Of a stretch of DNA of 10,341 nucleotides, positions 1 through 6,850 are shown piece after piece (the stretch's first letter is position 1; every line of letters begins with the position of its first letter). This DNA is from Pseudomonadota bacterium. Its GTDB lineage: Bacteria; Pseudomonadota; Gammaproteobacteria; Pseudomonadales; Azotimanducaceae. The position numbers and the translations under genes are program-made. The DNA lies in contig JAQBYL010000118.1 in the NCBI GenBank assembly GCA_027622495.1, positions 1-10,341 on the forward strand, in the 5' to 3' direction. The notes under the pieces are model-generated. The model saw nothing but the letters and a program-made list of their open reading frames with translations, was not told the origin of the DNA and did no database searches.

Positions 1-113
1 AAGTGACCTGGGGCGATCAGTCCTGGGAAGAAATGCTGTTTGGTGCGGTGGTATACCGGGTGCTCGAAGCCTCGGAAAAGGCTGAGATAGCGAGCAGCGC
101 AGGACAGGAATAA
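1..113 (+). CDS. C-terminal fragment, probably copper type II monooxygenase-domain protein
   Basis: Only the last 36 codons are in the window; the gene enters from the left edge and ends at TAA 111-113, with the first complete codon at base 3. The fragment contains the string WGDQSWEEMLFG. From memory this resembles the tail of secreted proteins with a copper type II ascorbate-dependent monooxygenase C-terminal domain, often fused to a redoxin or cytochrome part and common in environmental Pseudomonadota and Acidobacteriota, where a G-[DE]-Q-[TS]-W-[ED]-EM segment lies near the end. The last 15 residues are polar and look like a disordered tail. If the reading is right, the protein would be an exported copper enzyme or copper-binding protein, which fits the exported proteins downstream. 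The assignment rests on one short motif. What speaks for a real gene is the clean open frame to the edge and the 96-base gap before the next start. Confidence 0.5.
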   Translation, partial: VTWGDQSWEEMLFGAVVYRVLEASEKAEIASSAGQE

Positions 114-124
114 ACCAGACCGTT

Positions 125-151
125 GCAGACGTGACCTCGCATCACGTCTGC
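125..151 (+). repeat. Perfect 10-bp inverted repeat, hairpin between two genes
   Basis: Bases 125-134 (GCAGACGTGA) pair perfectly with 142-151 (TCACGTCTGC) around a seven-base loop. The hairpin begins 11 bases after the stop of the upstream gene and lies about 58 bases before the next start. No T-run follows the right arm (the next bases are TTGCGCGGG), so it is not a classical intrinsic terminator. It could stabilise the 3' end of the upstream message, act as a weak or factor-dependent termination element, or be an operator for a dimeric regulator. The sequence does not decide between these. Confidence 0.55.
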
Positions 152-209
152 TTGCGCGGGTATAAGAAAGATATGTTTGACGAACAACAAGTGATAACGA
201 GGGGAAACT

Positions 210-1052
210 ATGCGACTTAGCCTGGCTCTGGCCATCTCTGCAATTCTACTGATGCCATCAGCGACCATGGCGGCTGACTACAAGGCACCACGCGGCCCGG
301 GTGGCAAACATCCGGATCTGAACGGCATCTGGCAGGCTCTGAACGAAGCCAACTACGACCTGGAGCTGCACGTCGCGAAGACCTCGCTGGCAACGCGGGA
401 AGGTCCGCATGGTCCGGTGCCGGCAATCGAAACGCTCTATATTGGCACCATCGGCAGCGTTCCTCCGGGACTGGGTGTGGTCACAGGCGATGGAAAAATC
501 CCCTACACGGCCGATGCGCTAAAAATCAAACAGGAGAACCAGCAGAACTGGCTGCAGCGCGATCCCGAAATCAAATGCTACCTGCCAGGTGTACCACGGG
601 CCAACTACATGCCGTATCCGTTCCAGATTTTCCAGGGCGAAGACACCTTGTTCATGGCCTACCAGTATGCGGGCGCAGTCAGGGACATCTTTACCAAAGA
701 TCCCGGACCGGCACCGGTGGATTCCTGGATGGGCCAGTCGGTTGCTTCCTGGGAGGGCGATACCCTGGTGATCAAGGTGACCGGCCAGCGCGAAGATACC
801 TGGTTTGACCGGGCAGGCAATCATCACAGCGCGCAGCTGGTTGTGACCGAGCGCTACACGCCCACTGGACCCGACCATCTGCTCTACGAAGCAACCATCG
901 AAGATCCGGAAACCTTCACCCTGCCATGGACCATCAGCATGCCCCTGTATCGGCGCGTGGACGCCAACATGCAGCTCATGGAATTCCGATGTGTGGAGTT
1001 CGTGGAGGAGCTGATGTACGGCGAATGGCGGCGTAAGCCATTACCACGTTAG
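210..1052 (+). CDS. Exported protein of the uncharacterised 'PDLxGxW' family, paralogue 1
   Basis: The protein has 280 residues. The ATG is preceded by a good Shine-Dalgarno (GAGGGG, 199-204) at a five-base spacing. Residues 1-21 form a Sec signal peptide with a likely cut after TMA, so the mature protein acts outside the cytoplasm. The mature N-terminus carries HPDLNGIW (34-41), the hallmark of a large secreted family of unknown function in environmental bacteria. A second landmark is SWEGDTLV (180-187), and an ERYT segment follows near 214. Two cysteines (C123 and C261) sit where the downstream paralogue also has cysteines (C182 and C320), which suggests a disulfide. No catalytic motif is recognisable. 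The gene lies two bases before the paralogue's TTG codon and 14 bases before its ATG, so co-transcription is very likely. I can assign family and location but not function. Confidence 0.85.
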   Translation: MRLSLALAISAILLMPSATMAADYKAPRGPGGKHPDLNGIWQALNEANYDLELHVAKTSLATREGPHGPVPAIETLYIGTIGSVPPGLGVVTGDGKIPYTADALKIKQENQQNWLQRDPEIKCYLPGVPRANYMPYPFQIFQGEDTLFMAYQYAGAVRDIFTKDPGPAPVDSWMGQSVASWEGDTLVIKVTGQREDTWFDRAGNHHSAQLVVTERYTPTGPDHLLYEATIEDPETFTLPWTISMPLYRRVDANMQLMEFRCVEFVEELMYGEWRRKPLPR

Positions 1053-1066
1053 GGTTGGCACGCAAT

Positions 1067-2110
1067 ATGTTCAGAAGTCTGATTTGCGCGTTGGTTGTGG
1101 GGGTGGCTTCAGGCAGCGCCCAGGCTGACGTTGCCAGAACCAGTGATGGCCGCCCGGATCTTTCCGGGAACTACAATGTGGCGACCCTGACCCCACTGCA
1201 GCGACCGCAGATGTTTGGAGACAGTCTGTATTTGACCAAAGAACAGGCTGACGGGATTGCATCACAAGAAAAGAGGGCGCAGTCGCTGGGATCCCAGCAG
1301 TCCAGTCCGGAACGGGATGCGCCCCCGGACGGCGGCGACGGCTCACCGGGTGCTGCCGGTAACGTCGGCGGCTACAACAGTTTCTGGATCGACCGTGGTG
1401 AGGATGCATTCGCCATCGATGGCAAATTCCGGACCTCGATCATTTTTGATCCTGCCAATGGTCAACGACCTGCCCCAACAGAAGCCGCGGCCAAAGCATT
1501 CCAGGCTCAGCGCCGACTCTTTCGCCCAAACAAGGGCGATGCCTGGTGGCTGGCTGAAGATGAAACCGGACCCTATGACGACCCGGAGTTGCGGCCGCTG
1601 GCCGAGCGCTGCCTGCTTGGCTTCGGGTCCACTGCCGGTCCGCCGATGCTGCCGGTGCTGTACAACAACCTCAAACGCATCGTTCAGACACCCGATCATG
1701 TGGTGATCCTGAACGAAATGAACCATGACGCGAGGGTCGTGCGTATCGACGGTGAGGCTGCCGACGGCCGTCTGCGCCAGTGGCTCGGCGACAGCGTTGG
1801 TCGCTGGGAAGGCGATACGCTGGTCGTGCACACCCGGAATTTTCGTGATCAGACATCGTTAGGTGGGGGTACCCGCGATCTTGAGGTGATCGAGCGATTC
1901 ACCGCCCAGGAAGACGGGTCACTGATCTACAACTTCACCGTCAACGATCCGAACACCTGGACCGCGCCCTGGTCGGGTGAATACCTGTGGCCAGCAACGC
2001 AGGACGTTGTCTACGAGTATGCGTGCCACGAAGGAAACTACGCGTTGGGTAACATCATGCGTGGAGCCAGAATACTGGAAGCAGATGTTCAAGGTCAGAC
2101 GGGGCGGTAA
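1067..2110 (+). CDS. Exported protein of the uncharacterised 'PDLxGxW' family, paralogue 2
   Basis: From ATG 1067 the protein has 347 residues; an in-frame TTG at 1055 would add four. I prefer the ATG because AGGG (1051-1054) touches the TTG but lies 12 bases from the ATG, and because the signal peptide (residues 1-20, cut after AQA) is complete from the ATG. Landmarks are RPDLSGNY (29-36), YNSFWIDRG (103-111), a segment near 123-135 (TSIIFDPANGQRP), GRWEGDTLVV (245-254), and a C-terminal block with IERFT and YEYACHEG. C182 and C320 match the cysteine pair of the upstream gene. The protein is longer than paralogue 1, mainly through a Gly/Ser/Pro-rich insert near residues 75-102. The shared order of motifs marks the two as old tandem duplicates that have diverged strongly. 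Function is unknown; extracytoplasmic location is well supported. Confidence 0.85.
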   Translation: MFRSLICALVVGVASGSAQADVARTSDGRPDLSGNYNVATLTPLQRPQMFGDSLYLTKEQADGIASQEKRAQSLGSQQSSPERDAPPDGGDGSPGAAGNVGGYNSFWIDRGEDAFAIDGKFRTSIIFDPANGQRPAPTEAAAKAFQAQRRLFRPNKGDAWWLAEDETGPYDDPELRPLAERCLLGFGSTAGPPMLPVLYNNLKRIVQTPDHVVILNEMNHDARVVRIDGEAADGRLRQWLGDSVGRWEGDTLVVHTRNFRDQTSLGGGTRDLEVIERFTAQEDGSLIYNFTVNDPNTWTAPWSGEYLWPATQDVVYEYACHEGNYALGNIMRGARILEADVQGQTGR

Positions 2111-2163
2111 ATGAGACGCCGCTCGCAACCAGAACGCTCAGCCCCTAAAATACACAGATTGAC

Positions 2164-2169
2164 GGAAGG
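2164..2169 (+). promoter_or_regulatory. Ribosome binding site that decides the start of the DUF6152-like gene
   Basis: GGAAGG at 2164-2169 is nine bases from ATG 2179 but only three from an in-frame TTG at 2173. The spacing supports the ATG, and the signal peptide is complete from there. Confidence 0.6.
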
Positions 2170-2178
2170 TTTTTGAAT

Positions 2179-2607
2179 ATGAAGCACCTGAATTTTCGAC
2201 TCATCGCGGTACTCGGTCTCCTGGCCCTGGTGCCCACCCAAACCTCAGCCCACCATGCCTTCGGCGCGGAATTTGACCCGAATCGGCCGCTGCTGCTGAG
2301 AGGTCCGGTCACCAAGGTTGAGTGGGTCAACCCGCATGCCTGGATTCATCTGGACGTCACCAAAGAGGATGGCAGCGTGGAATCCTGGATGGTTGAAGGC
2401 GGCACACCCAACACCCTGCTGCGCCGTGGCATCAACCGCAACTCGCTGGCCATTGGCACCTACATCATCGTTGATGGCTATCAGAGCAAGGACCGTTCTA
2501 ACCGGGCCAATGGACGTGACATCACCTTTTCGGACGGGCAAAAGATTTTCATGGGCTCTTCCGGTACCGGTGCCCCGTCGGATGGTAGAGATCCCACCGA
2601 AAACTAG
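2179..2607 (+). CDS. Small exported DUF6152-like protein
   Basis: The protein has 142 residues from ATG 2179. Residues 1-24 are a Sec signal peptide with a likely cut after TSA, so the mature protein would start HHAFGAEFD. This start, the following TKVEWVNPHAWIH segment (45-57), the GGTPNTLLRRG block (74-84) and the NGRDITFSDG block (111-120) match, from memory, the DUF6152 family of small secreted proteins of unknown function. The mature protein has no cysteine but has paired histidines at residues 25-26 and again at 53 and 57. An N-terminal histidine plus others could bind copper, but that is a guess. The gene is 68 bases downstream of the second 'PDLxGxW' paralogue on the same strand, and an intrinsic terminator follows directly, so it looks like the last gene of that unit. 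The C-terminal 15 residues are polar and probably disordered. Confidence 0.85.
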   Translation: MKHLNFRLIAVLGLLALVPTQTSAHHAFGAEFDPNRPLLLRGPVTKVEWVNPHAWIHLDVTKEDGSVESWMVEGGTPNTLLRRGINRNSLAIGTYIIVDGYQSKDRSNRANGRDITFSDGQKIFMGSSGTGAPSDGRDPTEN

Positions 2608-2627
2608 CGAACGCACGCATACACCAT

Positions 2628-2659
2628 ACACGCCGGTTTCCCGCCGGCGTGTGTTTTTT
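2628..2659 (+). terminator. Strong intrinsic terminator
   Basis: ACACGCCGG (2628-2636) pairs perfectly with CCGGCGTGT (2644-2652) around a seven-base loop. The stem can be extended by T2627-G2653 and A2626-T2654. Six T follow at 2654-2659. It lies 20 bases after the stop of the DUF6152-like gene. There is no T-run on the opposite strand, so it works only for plus-strand transcripts. Confidence 0.9.
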
Positions 2660-2664
2660 AAGAC

Positions 2665-3786
2665 GTGAACGATTCCGCCCCCAGCAATACACAGCGGGTG
2701 GTTATTGTATTGCCGGGGCTCGGTAACGGTGGTGCAGAACGCAGCGCAATCCAGCTGGCGGCTTGCTGGGCTGACGCGGGCCGATGCGTCACAATCGCCA
2801 CGCTGACTTCCCCAGAAACTGACTTTTACGCTTTGCCGTCAGGCATCGATCGGTTAGCACTGAATCTTGCCTCTTCCAGTCCCAATGTGATCAGCGGGCT
2901 CTTTCGTTCGATCAACCGGATCCTGCATCTGCGAAAAGAACTCCACGCTCTGAAACCGGATGTGGTGGTGGCTTTTACAGTACGGACGAATGTTCTGGTG
3001 ATCCTTGCGTCCGTGCTGTGTTCGTGGCGACTGATCGTCGCGGACCGGAGTCATCCGGGTCTTGAGTCGCTCAAAGGTGTCTGACGTGGTTTACGCAGGG
3101 TCGCCTATCTGCTGGCTGATGCCGTGGTGGCCCAGACACAGACCTCCGCCGCCTGGTTGCGCGCGCACACTTTCAGTCGTCAGGTCGTTGTGATACCCAA
3201 CATCCGCTGGTCCGACCTGCGGCCTGGAACCACAGCCTCGCCCGACCAGATGCCGCCTGTTGATGGGCACCTGCTGCTCGCGGTCGGGCGTCTCGGTCCG
3301 GAAAAAGGCTTCGATCTTCTTATCCAGGCGTTTGCGAGTCTTTCAAATCGCGGCGACTGGCGTCTGGTCATTCTGGGTGAGGGCGCCGACCGGGCGCACC
3401 TGGAAAATCTGGCGTCAGGGTTGCCTGTTGCGTTGCCGGGCACACAGGCAGATCTGTCCCCATGGTACGAACGGGCAGATCTGTTCGTTTTAAGTTCCAG
3501 GCTCGAAGGCTTTCCGAATGTTCTGCTTGAAGGGCTGGCCGCCGGTTGCCCGGCAGTCAGTTTTGATTGCCCTGCGGGACCGGCAGATCTGATCCAGCAT
3601 GGGATCAACGGCGAACTCGTGGTGGCGCAAGACGTTGCGCAGCTTGCCTCGACACTCGCCGATCTTATGCATGATCCGGTCAAACGTGCCCGTTACGCGA
3701 GCCACGCGACCGAAAGTGTATCCAGGTACAGTGTTGAACAGATCATGCCGCTGTGGAATCAGCTGTTTGACGGGAGCATGTCGTGA
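2665..3786 (+). pseudogene. GT4-type glycosyltransferase gene interrupted by one in-frame TGA
   Basis: The frame runs 373 codons, normal for a GT4 enzyme, with one TGA at 3082-3084 (codon 140). The N-terminal half has the Rossmann start RVVIVLPGLGNGGAERS (11-27), typical of sugar-nucleotide retaining transferases. The C-terminal half has LLLAVGRLGPEKGFDLL, ILGEG, and the EGFPNVLLE segment (codons 281-289), which carries the E-x7-E motif of the donor site. After the TGA the frame reads on at once as RGLRRVAYLLADAVVAQT, a segment well known in this family, where a tryptophan commonly precedes; TGG to TGA is the simplest explanation. Start GTG 2665 has no strong Shine-Dalgarno, and an in-frame TAA at 2659 forbids an earlier start. 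The gene is either a recent pseudogene, a sequencing or assembly error, or makes two fragments, the second from GTG 3124 or 3127. It probably transferred a sugar to a glycan or lipid carrier at the cytoplasmic face. Confidence 0.85.
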
Positions 3787-5024
3787 TGCAGGCGGGTAAA
3801 AACGAAGGGATCGTTCTTGGCGCGGGGATCATCGGTCTCAACATTGCTTTTCAGCTTGCACGGCGGGGTTACCAAGGCGTCACCGTTGTTGACAAGGCAA
3901 TGCACACGGGAGAAGGATCCTCCGGCGCGTCATCTGCAGTGCTGCGGCACCGATATACGTTTGATGAAATGGTCTTCTTCGCGCGTGACGGCATCGACGC
4001 TTATCGCAACTGGAAGGCGTATACCGGCTTGAGCGATCCCGATGCTGAATTTAACCGCTGTGGTGTGCTGTGGTTGCCGGCAGATGATCACTTTGCGGTA
4101 CGCGAAGCACGCCGTCTGAAAGAACTTGGCGTTGATGCGTTAGCGCTCGACGACGCGGAACTTGGTGTGCGTTTCCCGGGTATGAGTGCGTGTATTCACC
4201 CGCCTGATCTGACCACGGGTGAATTACATAGCTGTTCTGGCGGTGGCCGCCACCTGCTGGAAACCGATGCCGGGTTTATCGATCCCACTGCGGCGTTGAC
4301 GGATCTGCTCAAAGCCTGCAGACGGGATGGTGTAGACGTGCGTTTTGGTTCAGCTGTTGGCGCCATTGAAACCCGCAGCGGGTCCGTCAGCGGGGTGAAG
4401 CTTACGAGCGGTGAGGTGATTGAAAGTTCTGTGGTGGTCAACGCAGCCGGTCCATGGTGCAACCATTTGACCGCGGCCACAGGCATACACTGGCCCTGGG
4501 AACTTGTGCCTACCCGGATCCAGGTGGTGTATTTGCCGCTACCCGCCGAGCTGCGCAACATTCCGGTGACCGTGGATCTGGCCGGTGGCATTTATTTTCG
4601 GCCGCAGAATCAGGGTCAACAACTGGTCCTCGGATCCACGCTTGAAGCCGACGAGCGTGAAGGCGTGCCTGATCCGGATGAATTTGATCGTTTTGCCGAT
4701 GATGATTTCATGGCCAGCCGAATTCACGCCCTGGCTCACCGTCTGCCCGCCCTGACGCAAACCCCCAAGCCGAGCAGTTATTGTGGCCTGTACACAGTGA
4801 ACCGGATTGATATGCACCCAGTCATCGGACCGACAGAACTGGCCGGTTATTATGTTGCCAACGGCTTCAGCGGCCATGGTTTCAAACTGGCACCCGCTGT
4901 AGGGGCACTCATCGCTCAGATGCTGGCAGGCACCACCACATCCTTCGATACGGCTGTACCGGCGGATTTCTTTGCCGTCGACCGTTTGCCGTTGAAGCTT
5001 CTGCAGATGAATGTGCTGGCTTAG
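3786..5024 (+). CDS. FAD-dependent oxidoreductase, DAO family (sarcosine oxidase beta / glycine oxidase-like)
   Basis: The protein has 412 residues from ATG 3786; a GTG at 3783 would add one. The ATG overlaps the glycosyltransferase stop (TGATG), with GGGAG (3772-3776) as ribosome site, so the two are translationally coupled. A dinucleotide-binding motif lies at residues 12-17 (GAGIIG), inside GIVLGAGIIGLNIAFQLARRG, with VVDK at the end of the second strand binding the FAD ribose. The C-terminal half holds NAAGPWCN, a flavin-contact segment GLYTVNRIDMHPVIGP, and YVANGFSGHGFKLAPAVG (about 356-373), all typical of DAO-fold oxidases and dehydrogenases acting on secondary amines or amino acids such as sarcosine, dimethylglycine or D-amino acids. 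There is no signal peptide, so it is cytoplasmic or membrane-associated. The substrate cannot be read from the sequence. Neighbours downstream are an oxygenase and an esterase. Confidence 0.9.
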   Translation: MQAGKNEGIVLGAGIIGLNIAFQLARRGYQGVTVVDKAMHTGEGSSGASSAVLRHRYTFDEMVFFARDGIDAYRNWKAYTGLSDPDAEFNRCGVLWLPADDHFAVREARRLKELGVDALALDDAELGVRFPGMSACIHPPDLTTGELHSCSGGGRHLLETDAGFIDPTAALTDLLKACRRDGVDVRFGSAVGAIETRSGSVSGVKLTSGEVIESSVVVNAAGPWCNHLTAATGIHWPWELVPTRIQVVYLPLPAELRNIPVTVDLAGGIYFRPQNQGQQLVLGSTLEADEREGVPDPDEFDRFADDDFMASRIHALAHRLPALTQTPKPSSYCGLYTVNRIDMHPVIGPTELAGYYVANGFSGHGFKLAPAVGALIAQMLAGTTTSFDTAVPADFFAVDRLPLKLLQMNVLA

Positions 5025-5035
5025 CGGTGGGATCT

Positions 5036-5065
5036 GTGACAATCGGCAGGTGCCCGGGCTAAGAT
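5036..5065 (+). promoter_or_regulatory. Candidate sigma-70 promoter before the PhyH gene
   Basis: GTGACA (5036-5041, five of six matches to TTGACA) is followed after 18 bases by TAAGAT (5060-5065, four of six matches to TATAAT). It lies in the 72-base gap between the FAD oxidoreductase and the dioxygenase gene, at a suitable distance from ATG 5097. If real, the dioxygenase and hydrolase could be transcribed independently of the upstream genes. The evidence is a by-eye consensus match only. Confidence 0.3.
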
Positions 5066-5096
5066 CGGGTATTGACGAAAGCAACAGGAGCACACA

Positions 5097-6005
5097 ATGG
5101 CACTACAGACGCTCAAACCGGACGCGGGCACTGGTGCCTTCCTTGAGGCCATGAATCAGGACGGCGCAGTGATTGTCTGTGATCTATTGGATGACGCTGC
5201 GCGCAAGCAGATGACCGATGAAGTCATGCCGTTCATCGTTCGAACACCCCATGGAAATGATGATTTCGTTGGCCGAAAGACCCAGCGGACCGGTGCCCTG
5301 GTGGCACGGACACCGGCCTGTCGCGGCCTGGTTATGCGCGATGAAGTGTTGGGTACTGCGCGTGAATTTCTCAGCCCGTTCAGCCGCAAGATCATTCTGC
5401 ACCTTACCCAGACGATCTACATTCATCCGGGTCAGGGCGCTCAGCCACTGCACCGGGATCGACTGGCTTGGGGCACTTATCTCCCACCTGATATCGAACC
5501 GCAGTTCAATACGATCTGGGCTTTAACTGATTTCTCTGCGCGTAATGGCGCCACACGTGTCGTGCCGGGCAGTCACCGATGGGCCTGGGAACAGCGTGCT
5601 GCCCCTGAACAGATCTGTCAGGCAGAAATGAGTGCAGGATCGGTTCTGTTTTACAGTGGCAGCGTTCTACACAGTGGGGGTGAAAACCGGTCTGATCAGT
5701 CACGCCTTGGGCTTAACATCACCTATTGTCTGGGCTGGCTGAGACAGGAGGAGAATCAATACCTGTCGTGCCCTCCGCACATCGCGAGAGACCTGGATCC
5801 CGAACTTCAGGAACTACTTGGTTATACGCAAGGGGACTATGCCCTGGGTTACTTTTCAGATCCTGATTCAAGCGAGCCAGGTCGAGAAATCCTTCCCCCT
5901 GAAATGGCCCTCGGGCGGATGCCCAGGCGCGGGCAGGGCCGATCGCTTTCCGACCTGACCAGCGAAGGGCTGACTGCCGATCAGCTGAACGGAGACCAGA
6001 TCTGA
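5097..6005 (+). CDS. Phytanoyl-CoA dioxygenase family protein (Fe(II)/2-oxoglutarate oxygenase)
   Basis: The protein has 302 residues, a usual length for bacterial PhyH proteins. AGGAG (5086-5090) sits six bases before ATG 5097. The iron-binding triad is visible: H119 and D121 in QPLHRDRLAW and H192 in GSVLHSGGENRS, with R203 in QSRLGLN a good candidate to bind the 2-oxoglutarate carboxylate. The segment NGATRVVPGSHRW (150-162) is a signature of the family. Members hydroxylate a wide range of small molecules (phytanoyl-CoA, ectoine, alkaloid and polyketide intermediates), so the substrate stays open. There is no signal peptide. The C-terminal 40 residues are polar and proline-rich, beyond the catalytic core. 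Its stop codon overlaps a possible CUG start of the hydrolase, so the two genes are probably co-expressed. Confidence 0.92.
   Translation: MALQTLKPDAGTGAFLEAMNQDGAVIVCDLLDDAARKQMTDEVMPFIVRTPHGNDDFVGRKTQRTGALVARTPACRGLVMRDEVLGTAREFLSPFSRKIILHLTQTIYIHPGQGAQPLHRDRLAWGTYLPPDIEPQFNTIWALTDFSARNGATRVVPGSHRWAWEQRAAPEQICQAEMSAGSVLFYSGSVLHSGGENRSDQSRLGLNITYCLGWLRQEENQYLSCPPHIARDLDPELQELLGYTQGDYALGYFSDPDSSEPGREILPPEMALGRMPRRGQGRSLSDLTSEGLTADQLNGDQI
5991..5994 (+). promoter_or_regulatory. Shine-Dalgarno placed for a CUG start of the hydrolase
   Basis: GGAG at 5991-5994 lies seven bases before CTG 6002, in frame with the hydrolase. The more usual GTG at 6029 has its GAGGG (6022-6026) only two bases away, which is too close for normal initiation. 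Confidence 0.35.
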
Positions 6006-6028
6006 TCAATCAGAACCCACCGAGGGAT

Positions 6029-6850
6029 GTGGCCTACGCAAGCCATTCAGACTCACAAATATTGCTTGCCAGGGTCTATGAGCCCACCGGCACCCCTCGT
6101 GGTGCAGTGGTTGAAGTGCACGGCGGAGCCTGGAACGCGGGTGATCGAACGGTAGGCGATCACTACAATCGTGCTCTGGCCGAGGCCGGTATTCTGGTCT
6201 GTGCGATCGACTTCAGACATGCGCCAGCGTGGCGTCATCCCATCGCCGGCCAGGACATCGCCGCCGCGGTGCGCTGGCTCAAACACCATGCTGCGCAATT
6301 CAATGTACAGGATGTTCCGGTTGCGCTGGTTGGCAGTTCCTCCGGGGGGCACCTTGCCATGTTCGCGGGTCTGCAGCCGGAAGCCATTTTTCATCAAGGC
6401 ACACAGATCCTCGATCTGAGCGGTGCTCCGATCGAAACTACGCAAGACGCAAGCGTTGCACGGGTGGTTGCTCTGTGGCCAGTTTCCGATCCGGCATATC
6501 GATTTGCCTATGCAAAAGGGGTAGGGCGCAAAGAGTTAGTCCAGGCACATCTCAACTATTACGCCGACGAAGCGGACATGGCGGCGGCCTCAGTCACAAG
6601 AGTATTAAACGACGCAGAGCATACTTCGTTGCCGGAAGTCCTGGTGGTGCAGCCTGGGGCTGACCAGAATGTACCGCTTGAAATGACCGAACAACTGGTT
6701 AGGGCCTGGCAAGCGGCTGGTGGTTATGTGGAATATAGTTTTTACCCCGGTATGCCTCATGGGTTTGCTTATCGGCCGTCAGCAGTTTCGAGTCGATGCA
6801 TTCAGGTGATGGTGGATTTTCTGTTGCGGGATCCAATAGCTGCGGCTTGA
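6029..6850 (+). CDS. Alpha/beta hydrolase, esterase / kynurenine formamidase-like
   Basis: From GTG 6029 the protein has 273 residues. It shows the oxyanion-hole HGGAW (31-35), the nucleophile elbow GSSSGGH with S104 in G-x-S-x-G, an aspartate in GADQNVP (D212) and the catalytic histidine in MPHGFAY (H244). This HGG-type arrangement is shared by hormone-sensitive-lipase-like esterases and by kynurenine formamidase-like hydrolases, which cut esters or N-formyl groups of small molecules. There is no signal peptide. The start is uncertain: GTG 6029 has a ribosome site at too short a spacing, while an in-frame CTG at 6002, overlapping the PhyH stop as CTGA, has GGAG at an ideal seven bases and would add nine residues (MINQNPPRD). 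There is no in-frame ATG near. It most likely works in the same pathway as the dioxygenase just upstream. Confidence 0.88.
   Translation: MAYASHSDSQILLARVYEPTGTPRGAVVEVHGGAWNAGDRTVGDHYNRALAEAGILVCAIDFRHAPAWRHPIAGQDIAAAVRWLKHHAAQFNVQDVPVALVGSSSGGHLAMFAGLQPEAIFHQGTQILDLSGAPIETTQDASVARVVALWPVSDPAYRFAYAKGVGRKELVQAHLNYYADEADMAAASVTRVLNDAEHTSLPEVLVVQPGADQNVPLEMTEQLVRAWQAAGGYVEYSFYPGMPHGFAYRPSAVSSRCIQVMVDFLLRDPIAAA

Noticed and set aside
125..151. Hairpin as an intrinsic terminator
   Set aside because: No T-run follows the right arm; it is kept only as an inverted repeat.
17..268. Minus-strand open frame over the left end
   Set aside because: It runs antisense to the partial gene and the start of the first exported protein, with no ribosome site or motif.
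3082..3084. TGA read as selenocysteine or as tryptophan by an altered code
   Set aside because: GT4 enzymes have no known selenocysteine at this place, I see no convincing hairpin just after the TGA, and TGA ends several other genes in the window while TGG is used for Trp.
4782..4784. C333 of the FAD oxidoreductase as a covalent flavin anchor like that of monomeric sarcosine oxidase
   Set aside because: Aligning by the following Tyr-Thr puts this cysteine one residue away from the covalent position, and in related proteins this spot is often Ala.
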